Positions 43,008 through 50,209 of a DNA stretch of 64,000 nucleotides are shown here, in pieces. The notes below the pieces were generated by a model. It was given only the letters and a program-made list of their open reading frames with translations, did not search any database and was not told where the DNA came from. A program made the position numbers and the translations under genes. The number at the start of each line of letters is the position of its first letter. The first letter of the stretch is position 1. Source of the stretch: Comamonas thiooxydans (GTDB lineage: Bacteria; Pseudomonadota; Gammaproteobacteria; Burkholderiales; Burkholderiaceae_C); contig NZ_BBVD01000003.1 in assembly GCF_000964545.1 (NCBI RefSeq), positions 124,001 through 188,000 of the forward strand. The letters run 5' to 3'.

Positions 43008-43096
43008 TCACGCAGATGAAGTGCGCCTGTTTCCCTCCATCCCACACGCTGAAGCGACTCCGGGTATCAACGAGAGCTACTGCGGCGTCCTTTATC

Positions 43097-43140
43097 ATGC
43101 GCCCGACAGGCATGGGTTTACGCTATGCCGTCGGGCGCAT
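43097..43140. repeat. Large hairpin ahead of the lipid operon
   Basis: ATGCGCCCGAC-a-GGCAT (43097-43113) pairs with ATGCC-GTCGGGCGCAT (43125-43140), giving a 16-bp stem with one bulged A and an 11-base loop. It lies 40 bp before the hydroxylase start codon. No T run follows, so an operator, attenuator or mobile-repeat origin is as likely as a terminator. Confidence 0.65.
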
Positions 43141-43179
43141 TGTTGTATCTAGGGCAGCGCCACCGCTTTTGGAGCCTTC

Positions 43180-43923
43180 ATGGACGCTGGTACCTGGTTC
43201 ACGCAGCTCAATGCCTGGCAAGTCATGGCATTGGGCCTGGTTTTTTTCGGGGGTATTTATCTGCTGGGCGGCCTGCTCATGGCAGCACTGACAGCGGCCC
43301 TCGCGCGCGCGGGCATAGGCAGGCCGCTCGATACGCGCCCGCTCAAGCCCGATCAGCTAAAGCGTGAATGGCGCCAGTCCTTTCATTCCATACTGATCTT
43401 CGGCACAGGCATGATCGTTCCATGGGGCTTTCTGCAACTAGGCTGGGCCCAGCTCTCGCCCACCGCCAGCGCCGGGCGCATCGCTGTGGAGATCTTTGCG
43501 CTGCTGATCTGGAACGATGTGCACTTCTGGATCAACCACCGCCTGCTGCACACGCGCCGCCTGGTGCGCTATCACGGCGACCATCACCGCTCCGTGGTGA
43601 CAACCCCCTGGTCCACCTACAGCTTCCACCCCATCGAGGCACTGATGCTGGGCAACATCATCTTGCTGCCCATGCTGGTGCATGACTTCTATTTCTGGTC
43701 GCTGGCCTCGGTGCCGGTGTTGAGCCTGATCCTGAATCTGATCGGCCACTCCAACTACGATTTTTTCCCCTCAGTCCCCGACACCCATCCACTGGCCGCC
43801 AGCCGCCGTCACCATCTGCACCACGCGCGCCCGGCAGGCAACTATGGCTTTGCGCTGGCCTTCATGGACCAGCTCATGCGCACGCGGGTCGCAGACAACA
43901 CCCCCAAAAGCTCCAGTCACTGA
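43180..43923 (+). CDS. Membrane fatty-acid hydroxylase / sterol-desaturase family protein
   Basis: A 247-aa integral membrane diiron protein of the fatty acid hydroxylase superfamily. The histidine clusters are visible: HFWINHRLLH, YHGDHHRS and SRRHHLHHARPAG, with four or so hydrophobic helices around them. Such enzymes hydroxylate or desaturate lipids or sterols using O2. GGAG precedes the ATG. It opens a same-strand run and its stop codon directly abuts the next gene's start. Bacterial sterols are unlikely here, so a lipid substrate is inferred. Confidence 0.88.
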   Translation: MDAGTWFTQLNAWQVMALGLVFFGGIYLLGGLLMAALTAALARAGIGRPLDTRPLKPDQLKREWRQSFHSILIFGTGMIVPWGFLQLGWAQLSPTASAGRIAVEIFALLIWNDVHFWINHRLLHTRRLVRYHGDHHRSVVTTPWSTYSFHPIEALMLGNIILLPMLVHDFYFWSLASVPVLSLILNLIGHSNYDFFPSVPDTHPLAASRRHHLHHARPAGNYGFALAFMDQLMRTRVADNTPKSSSH

Positions 43924-44856
43924 ATGAGCAGGCACCCAGGCCAGCGCCGATATCCAGTCCTGCGCCACTGGCGGGACTGGCAATCCGTCTTCTACATGCT
44001 CCTGCTGCCGCTGCTCGTGTGGTGGCAATGGAGGCATGGCTTCAGCTTCATTCTCTACGGCATCGAGCTGTTTCTGACATTGGGAATAGGCGTTATTCAC
44101 CACAACCACACCCATGTGCGCATGTGGTGGGGGCGCTGGACCAACCGCTTCACCGATTACTGGCTGACCCTGCTTCAAGGCCACCCCACCTTTGTGTTCT
44201 GGCCCGCCCATGTGGCCAATCACCATCGATTTCGCCATGGACCGTGCGATCTGGCACGCACCTACCGGCCAGAATGGGGCGGCGATACCAATCATCTGTG
44301 GGGCTATCTGATTCACCCGGTGCAGGCGGCTTTTGTGCTGTATCCGCTGTTCTTTCGCTGGCTGAACAATCTGCACCGTCACTGGCCTGGCGCCTTTCGC
44401 TACTGCATGGGGCAATACGCGCTGTGGCTGGGAAGCTGGGGCTTCTTTCTCTGGCTGGACTGGCAAAAGGCGTTGCTCTTCATCATCGTTCCCCAGTTGC
44501 ACGGCCTGCACTGGCTGCTGGCTACCAACTACCTGCAACATGCCCACGCCGATGGAAGGCCGCTGAGCAGAGCACAGCGCAATACTCCAGGTATCGAGCT
44601 GAACTACGCGCGCAACTTTGAAGGCTTGGTCAACCCCCTGCTTTTTAATATTGGCCTGCACACCGCGCACCATGAATGCCCGCATGCGCACTGGTCCGAA
44701 CTGAGCGGACTGCATGAGCGCATTTACCGTCAACGGGTCACACCTGCATTGAACGAAGGTGGCCTGCTGCCTTATATGGGACGCGTGTTTGTATTGGGTC
44801 TGGTCTGGCCCGCGGCAAGAACCCAGCCGCAGATGCCGCCCGACGCTGTGAAGTAA
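43924..44856 (+). CDS. Membrane-bound fatty-acid desaturase family protein
   Basis: A 310-aa membrane protein with the three histidine boxes of the FA_desaturase family: HNHTH (residues 60-64), HVANHH (96-101) and HTAHH near the C-terminus. Predicted helices flank them. These boxes hold a diiron centre that introduces double bonds, or sometimes hydroxyls, into acyl chains. It begins at the base after the previous stop, so the two membrane oxidases are translationally linked. The acyl carrier used and the bond position are unknown. Confidence 0.87.
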   Translation: MSRHPGQRRYPVLRHWRDWQSVFYMLLLPLLVWWQWRHGFSFILYGIELFLTLGIGVIHHNHTHVRMWWGRWTNRFTDYWLTLLQGHPTFVFWPAHVANHHRFRHGPCDLARTYRPEWGGDTNHLWGYLIHPVQAAFVLYPLFFRWLNNLHRHWPGAFRYCMGQYALWLGSWGFFLWLDWQKALLFIIVPQLHGLHWLLATNYLQHAHADGRPLSRAQRNTPGIELNYARNFEGLVNPLLFNIGLHTAHHECPHAHWSELSGLHERIYRQRVTPALNEGGLLPYMGRVFVLGLVWPAARTQPQMPPDAVK

Positions 44857-44873
44857 AAACCTGTTGAGGATCT

Positions 44874-46808
44874 ATGCCTGTTGCCTATTCCAACGTCTAT
44901 CTGCAATCTGCCGGCATGTTTCTGCCTGGTACCCCGGTGGACAATGCTGGCATGGATGCGTTTGTCGCGCCGCTGAACCGCATCTCCGAGCGCATCAAGC
45001 GCCGCATCCTGGCCGAAAACGGCATCCAGACCCGTCATTACGCCATCGATGGTGAAGGCCAGACGGTATTCAGCAACGCCCAGATGGCAGCCGGAGCCAT
45101 CGAGGAGACTCTGGCCCTGGCTGGCAAAAAGCTCGGCGATATCGGCTTTCTGTCCAGCGGCTCCTCGGGGGGGGACGCGCTGATGCCCGGCTTTGCCAGC
45201 ATGATTCAGGGCGAAATGGCCGCCCCGCCCATGGAAACGCTTTCTGTGCATGGGGTCTGCGCCGCCAGTGTGGGCGCCATGCAGGCCGCAGCCATGGCCG
45301 TGGAAAGCGGCGCCCATGCGCTGGCCCTGTCGGTGGCCAGCGAAATGCCCTCGCGCCTTTTCAAGCGTTCGCGCTTTGCAGCCCAGGGCTATGACACCGA
45401 TTTCGACGCCCACTTTCTGCGCTGGATGCTGTCCGACGGCGCGGGCGCCGTTCTGCTGGGCGGCCCCAAGGCCCTGCCCCAGGTCAACGGACTGCGCCTC
45501 AAGCTCAAGTGGACGCACCAGCGCAGCTTTGCTGGCGACTACCCCGTGTGCATGCAGCTGGGCATGACTGCCGATCGCGGCAAAAGCCATCTGGATTTCC
45601 CTGCCTGGAGCGACGCCGAAGCCGCTGGCGCCCTGGCACTGCGCCAAGACATTCGCCTGCTACCGCATCTGTTCGATGTCTGCATTCACGAATATGCAGC
45701 CCTGGCCCACCAGGGCTGGGTGCCCGAACGCGGCATCGACCACTTTCTCTGCCACTACTCGTCGGAGCGCTTCATTCCCGTGGTCGACGAGCTGCTGGGC
45801 AAGGCCCAGCTCAGCATTCCACGCGAGCGCTGGTGGAGCAATCTGGCCTGGCGCGGCAACACGGGTGCAGCCTCCATCTTCATCATGCTGTCGGAGTTTC
45901 TGCAAAAGCAGGGCCAGAGCCTGAAAGCCGGCGACACCGTGCTCTGCTTCATCCCTGAGTCGGGCCGCTTCACCGCAGGCTATATGCTATGGGAAGTAGA
46001 GCTTGACACGCAGACACACAAAGCGATTGAGGCCAATTTCCCTCAGAAATCCGTGCACACTACGGCGCAAGCAGATGACGCGCTTCCCGATGTTTCGACC
46101 ATCGCCGCGCCCCATGACCCGGCCGCTGCGCCATCGCAGCTGGCTCCGCTGCTGACAGAGCTGGCCAGCATCTGGCAGGATTACCGCAGCAATGTCTGGC
46201 GCACGCCCCTGCTCCAGCGCATGCGCACACGCCAGTTGCAGATCACCGACTATCTGCGCTGGATGAGCCACTGGATTCCCCAGGTGCGCGAAGGCAGTCT
46301 GTGGATGCGCGAAGGCGCGGCCTCGCTGACCGGTGACTACGCCACGCTGGCCTCGCTGATCGACCTGCATGCTGGTGAGGAGCAGAACGACTTCAAGATT
46401 CTGCACAGCGACTATCTGAAGGCCGGCGGCACCGAGACCGACATCAACCGCCTGCGCCGCAACCCCGGCGGCGAAGCGCTCAATGCCTATCTGCACAGCC
46501 TGGCTGCCACGCCCAACCCGATCGGCCTGCTGGGCGCCATCTACATCATCGAAGGCACGGGCCAGCGCATCGTTCCCAGCCTGCTGCCCCTGCTGCGCCA
46601 GAGCCTGCCGCTGCCGCCCGATGCCTTCCGCTTTCTCGAATACCACGGTGCCAACGACGAGAACCACCTGGAGCGCTGGCTGCTGGCCGTGCAGATGGCG
46701 CTGGAGCTGGACAGCGAAGGCACGGCCCAGCAGGCCATACTGCAGACCGCACGCAACACGGCCGCCATGTACCTGATGCAGTTCCAACATGTGCTGACCG
46801 AGCGCTAA
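44874..46808 (+). CDS. FabH-like ketosynthase fused to a heme-oxygenase-like diiron domain
   Basis: A 644-aa two-domain protein. Residues 1-380 are a ketoacyl synthase III-like thiolase fold with Cys129 (SVHGVCAASVGAM), His294 (CHYSSERF) and Asn329 (WRGNTGAA) as the likely catalytic triad. After a Pro/Ala-rich linker (about 395-425), residues 425-640 form a helical TenA/heme-oxygenase-like domain. Its candidate iron ligands are Glu502/503, His511, Glu560, His591, Asp595 and His598; the last three give the H-x3-D-x2-H pattern of heme-oxygenase-like diiron oxidases. It follows two membrane lipid oxidases, so I infer chain condensation coupled to oxidative tailoring. Confidence 0.85.
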   Translation: MPVAYSNVYLQSAGMFLPGTPVDNAGMDAFVAPLNRISERIKRRILAENGIQTRHYAIDGEGQTVFSNAQMAAGAIEETLALAGKKLGDIGFLSSGSSGGDALMPGFASMIQGEMAAPPMETLSVHGVCAASVGAMQAAAMAVESGAHALALSVASEMPSRLFKRSRFAAQGYDTDFDAHFLRWMLSDGAGAVLLGGPKALPQVNGLRLKLKWTHQRSFAGDYPVCMQLGMTADRGKSHLDFPAWSDAEAAGALALRQDIRLLPHLFDVCIHEYAALAHQGWVPERGIDHFLCHYSSERFIPVVDELLGKAQLSIPRERWWSNLAWRGNTGAASIFIMLSEFLQKQGQSLKAGDTVLCFIPESGRFTAGYMLWEVELDTQTHKAIEANFPQKSVHTTAQADDALPDVSTIAAPHDPAAAPSQLAPLLTELASIWQDYRSNVWRTPLLQRMRTRQLQITDYLRWMSHWIPQVREGSLWMREGAASLTGDYATLASLIDLHAGEEQNDFKILHSDYLKAGGTETDINRLRRNPGGEALNAYLHSLAATPNPIGLLGAIYIIEGTGQRIVPSLLPLLRQSLPLPPDAFRFLEYHGANDENHLERWLLAVQMALELDSEGTAQQAILQTARNTAAMYLMQFQHVLTER

Positions 46809-46839
46809 CCAGAAACAGCAAGAAGCACCGGGAGGATTC

Positions 46840-47778
46840 ATGAAGAACGAGTTCAACGACCATGTCTGGGACGAGCGCGACCCCAGCCCCTGGCTGGCGC
46901 TCTACCTCGACCAGAGCACACCTCTGCCCGATGACGTCAAAGCCGCCTGGCTGCGCGACTGCAGCAGCAGCTCGCGCCAGTTCTTTCTGCCGGCCATGCG
47001 GCCGCTGGCGCGGCTGTCCATGATCATCATTCAGGCGCTGAAGATCTTTCTGCCCAAGCGCTGGTCGCACTCCATGCTGCTGCACCGCCTGCTGGCCTTC
47101 GGCATGAAGAAGTTTCTCTCGCCAGAGGCCAACTGGCTCATCATGCGCCACTTTAATCTGGGCTCCCAGGTACTGGCCTTCGTCGCCGCCAATGCCCCGA
47201 CCAAGGTCAGCACCGCGCCATTGATGCCCATGGAAATCGACGATGTAAAGGACGAGCTGTTTCTCAAGCACGACCTCAACCTCTTCAACTTCGTGATTCG
47301 CCTGAACAAGGCACTGCGCGAGAACGGGCAGGAACTGGTACCCGTGGCCGAACCCGATTTCTCCATGATCCGCGAGCCCGATCTCAGGCTCGAAGACATG
47401 CCGCGCGGACGCTTCAACGTCATCGACCTGCAAAGCGCCATCGAGCTGTACACGCCCATCTACCAGTTGCTGCTGACCGACAACGACTTCTGGCGCGCCA
47501 GCAACTCGCTGCAGCTCGACGAAACCGTTGCCATCTACTGCGCCAAGATCCTGGCCTCGCCCGAGCATCTGGTGCTGCTCAACAACAAGCACCCCATGGT
47601 GCCGCTGTCCACCCTGTATGCCGCCTACCGTCTGGTGCTGCACGGCCTGTCCACCGAGATGCTGCACTCGCTGCTGACACGCATGGCCAACGGCGAGCAC
47701 CCTGTCCCCGCGCGCGAGCTGGCCAAGATGCACCGGGCCGCCGAGACGGTGATGGATCAGACCGCCGCACAAAGCTGA
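46840..47778 (+). CDS. Uncharacterised protein of the lipid operon
   Basis: A 312-aa protein that I do not recognise. It has no signal peptide. A hydrophobic stretch around residues 55-75 (LARLSMIIIQALKIFLP) could sit in or on the membrane. It has several conserved-looking acidic and histidine positions (MRHFNLGSQ, DVKDELFLKHDLNLFNFVIRLN) and is otherwise helical. GGGAGG precedes the ATG and it lies 31 bp after the ketosynthase fusion, so it very probably works in the same pathway. Co-occurrence with that fusion in other genomes would be the main clue to its job. Confidence 0.75.
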   Translation: MKNEFNDHVWDERDPSPWLALYLDQSTPLPDDVKAAWLRDCSSSSRQFFLPAMRPLARLSMIIIQALKIFLPKRWSHSMLLHRLLAFGMKKFLSPEANWLIMRHFNLGSQVLAFVAANAPTKVSTAPLMPMEIDDVKDELFLKHDLNLFNFVIRLNKALRENGQELVPVAEPDFSMIREPDLRLEDMPRGRFNVIDLQSAIELYTPIYQLLLTDNDFWRASNSLQLDETVAIYCAKILASPEHLVLLNNKHPMVPLSTLYAAYRLVLHGLSTEMLHSLLTRMANGEHPVPARELAKMHRAAETVMDQTAAQS

Positions 47779-47781
47779 ACC

Positions 47782-48423
47782 ATGAACCCACAAAGCAACC
47801 GCATCACAGGCGTTCGCATCGACGAGCAGACCATCTGGCTTGCACTGGCCGACGGACGTGAACTGGCCGAGCCCATCAAACGGCATATCCGCCTGGAAAG
47901 CGCCGCGCCCGATCAAAGGCTGCACTGGGTTCTGACCGACGAGGATCACGGCCTGAACTGGCCGGCGCTGTGGCAGCCATCTCCCGCAGGCATGGTCAGC
48001 ATCTGGGACCTGGATCAGGACAGTCTCTACAACCAGGCTATGGGCGCGCTGCTCGCCGCCAAATGGGACGTCACCCGGATATCTCCGGTCCAGCATGAGC
48101 TGGTGGCTCTATGGCGCATGGAAGCCGATATCAACAACGGCGGCTTTCTGCAGTTCCTGGGCAACTGGGGGCTGGCCAACCATCAGCTCACCCTGCAGGC
48201 TCTGCAGGCCATAGGCGCGCCCATCACGCGCCAGTGTCTGCAGAACATGTTTGCGGTGCTCAAGCGCTTCGAAGAGGGCCCAGAAAATGTGGACTACTCC
48301 GATCTGCCAGCACTGCTGACGGATGCCGAGCATGAGCAGTTGCAGGAGCTCGAAGAAGCCTTCTGGGACTACCCGGAGCCCCTGAACAAGCTGGTGGTCA
48401 TGCACTACGGACCCGTCCAATGA
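47782..48423 (+). CDS. DUF2442-DUF4375 domain protein
   Basis: A 213-aa protein. Residues 8-75 resemble DUF2442 (IWLALADGRELAEPI, then WVLTDEDHGLNWPAL). Residues 85-213 resemble DUF4375 (QHELVALWRMEADINNGGFLQFLGNWG), a domain found in DMP19-like proteins. Neither has a settled function, though both recur around toxin-immunity loci. It starts 3 bp after the previous stop and overlaps the next start by 4 bp (ATGA), so translation is coupled. Confidence 0.75.
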   Translation: MNPQSNRITGVRIDEQTIWLALADGRELAEPIKRHIRLESAAPDQRLHWVLTDEDHGLNWPALWQPSPAGMVSIWDLDQDSLYNQAMGALLAAKWDVTRISPVQHELVALWRMEADINNGGFLQFLGNWGLANHQLTLQALQAIGAPITRQCLQNMFAVLKRFEEGPENVDYSDLPALLTDAEHEQLQELEEAFWDYPEPLNKLVVMHYGPVQ

Positions 48424-49010
48424 AATCTGAAAACAAATCCGGCAAGACCTATTCGCTGGCATTTCGCAAGGCTCTGGTGGACGAAGCGCTGAACCGCACA
48501 CCCGGCGGCGGGTTTCCGGAGCTGGAAAAGCGCCACCGCCTCAAGTCCGGAACCCTGTTCGACTGGGTCGAGGAGCTGGGTCCGACACCGCCGCCCGCGC
48601 CTTTTTCCGCATTGCATTTCTGGATCGGCAATACGCCGCTGGGCGAGGCGGAGTTTGGCCGCTACTTCGACCATGCAGACAGCTACTGGGAGCTGGAAGT
48701 CGAAGATATCGAAAGCAGCAGCGAAGATGTCACGGGCTGCGGCTTCTGCCGGGATCTGGGCAGGAAATTTCTGTTCGACGAAGACCTGCTGCTGATGATC
48801 TGGCTTCCCGAGCCTGGTCCTGTCTCTGCCTTGGTGAGCCACAGCACTCTGGACTCCGACACATCGCTCGCGCTCATCGTGCAGGCCTGCGAGGCCCAAG
48901 GCATTCACACGGCCAACGCCATGTTTGTCTATGCCGACCCCACCGAGCAGATCACCGATCCGGACAAACTCTACAACGGACTGAGCTACATCGGTCTTTT
49001 TGACGACTGA
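48420..49010 (+). CDS. Transposase-like HTH fused to Imm22-type immunity domain
   Basis: A 196-aa protein. Residues 10-52 (KTYSLAFRKALVDEALNR, then FPELEKRHRLKSGTLFDWVEELG) look like the helix-turn-helix of IS3/IS66-type OrfA proteins. Residues 63-196 (ALHFWIGNTPLGEAEFGRYFD, CGFCRDLGRKFLFDEDLLLMIW, FVYADP) resemble the Imm22 immunity family. No transposase body is present. The fusion could be a regulator-immunity hybrid or simply an HTH-containing variant of the family. No matching toxin gene is adjacent. Family calls are from pattern memory and are moderate. Confidence 0.6.
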   Translation: MKSENKSGKTYSLAFRKALVDEALNRTPGGGFPELEKRHRLKSGTLFDWVEELGPTPPPAPFSALHFWIGNTPLGEAEFGRYFDHADSYWELEVEDIESSSEDVTGCGFCRDLGRKFLFDEDLLLMIWLPEPGPVSALVSHSTLDSDTSLALIVQACEAQGIHTANAMFVYADPTEQITDPDKLYNGLSYIGLFDD

Positions 49011-49040
49011 CGCAGCTCAGGCGCTTTTTTCATCTTCTTC

Positions 49041-50204
49041 ATGCAAGACTTGATTGCCCAGATTTCGCAGCAATGGCTGCAGCTGCCGGATTGCCAGGCC
49101 GAACACAAGGACGCTGCCAGAACACGCATTACCAGCAACGTGGCAGCCGGCTTCATGGATGTCGAATTCTTTGTGCACCACGGCGGTAACGGCGCTTTCT
49201 CGGCCACCAGGTATGAGGAGACCATGCAGTTGGACGCGGAGCATCGGCTTCATGCCTGGATCACGCTGCGCGATGCGGCCGGTGAAGTCATACACCATGA
49301 AGTCAGCTGCAACCCCGGGCGCTTTGCACAGCTGCTGCATGAGTGGCGTGCAGTGCCTGATGCAGCGCCGGCACAGGTCACCATCCAGGCCATGGCCCGA
49401 AGTCCATATACCGACGAGACTGAAGCCTGTGTACCCGCGATGGATCAGGATCTGAACCTCGGCATGCTGGACACGCTTGCCGATGCCGGGCCGGCGCTCG
49501 AACAGCTGCAGGCCGATATGGCGGCCATCGACCCCGTGCGCCTGCTTCAATCCTGGCCGCGCGATGATCGCGGACGACCTGCAGCGCGCACCACCGCCAT
49601 ACTCGCGGCTTATGGCCCTGCCACTCGCAAGCGCCAGCCCTGCCTGATGGTTCGATCGGTCATGCAGTCGAAGATGCCCGGCTGGCAATTGCTTCTGTCG
49701 TCCGAGTTTCTCTACAACTGCCGCCATCAATGGAGCGATGCCCGCTGGCTGTGGTCGTCAGCAGAGGCCCCCAAGGACTCGGCTCTGGAGCGCAAGGCAC
49801 GCAATCTGATGGCACAAGGCAAGGTCAGCGAGGCCTGCGCACTGTATGGCATCGAGCTGCACGAACGCGTGCGAAGACTAGCAGCAGGTCAGTCATTCCA
49901 GCGCTTCTCGCCCGCGCCAGAGGCCTGGGCGCAAGAGCTGCGAGCCGCTCTTCTGCAACTGGCTCCGTGGCGTCTCACGGCAGGCCTGCAACGCATACAG
50001 GAGCACCTGATTCAGGCCAACCGCAAGCCGCCCAAGCCCGGCAGTTGGGAGCGCAAGCTGTTCTGGTTCTCGGGCCAGCGCCAACAGGCGCGTTGGGGCC
50101 CCGGAGTGCGCTTCGACGAAGATGGCAAGCCGGTGCTGGACCTGATCGTCACCGCATCCAACGAGCATTTTCCCGAGCCTGACTGGAAGCGGCAGCCACG
50201 CTAA
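49041..50204 (+). CDS. Uncharacterised protein downstream of the immunity-like gene
   Basis: A 387-aa protein that I do not recognise. It is soluble, with no signal peptide or membrane segment. The first 110 residues are beta-rich with a possible domain edge after FAQLLHEWRAVPD; a central part includes LMVRSVMQSKMPGWQLLLSSEFLYNCRHQWSDARW; the C-terminal 120 residues are helical and basic. It starts 30 bp after the HTH-Imm22 gene on the same strand. Function unknown; position suggests an accessory role to the small module at 47782-49010. Confidence 0.7.
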   Translation: MQDLIAQISQQWLQLPDCQAEHKDAARTRITSNVAAGFMDVEFFVHHGGNGAFSATRYEETMQLDAEHRLHAWITLRDAAGEVIHHEVSCNPGRFAQLLHEWRAVPDAAPAQVTIQAMARSPYTDETEACVPAMDQDLNLGMLDTLADAGPALEQLQADMAAIDPVRLLQSWPRDDRGRPAARTTAILAAYGPATRKRQPCLMVRSVMQSKMPGWQLLLSSEFLYNCRHQWSDARWLWSSAEAPKDSALERKARNLMAQGKVSEACALYGIELHERVRRLAAGQSFQRFSPAPEAWAQELRAALLQLAPWRLTAGLQRIQEHLIQANRKPPKPGSWERKLFWFSGQRQQARWGPGVRFDEDGKPVLDLIVTASNEHFPEPDWKRQPR

Positions 50205-50209
50205 TCCCG

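Noticed and set aside
47782..50204. A complete polymorphic toxin / contact-dependent inhibition locus
   Set aside because: No toxin domain, Rhs, hemagglutinin repeats or two-partner secretion gene is present; only immunity-like and unknown proteins are seen.
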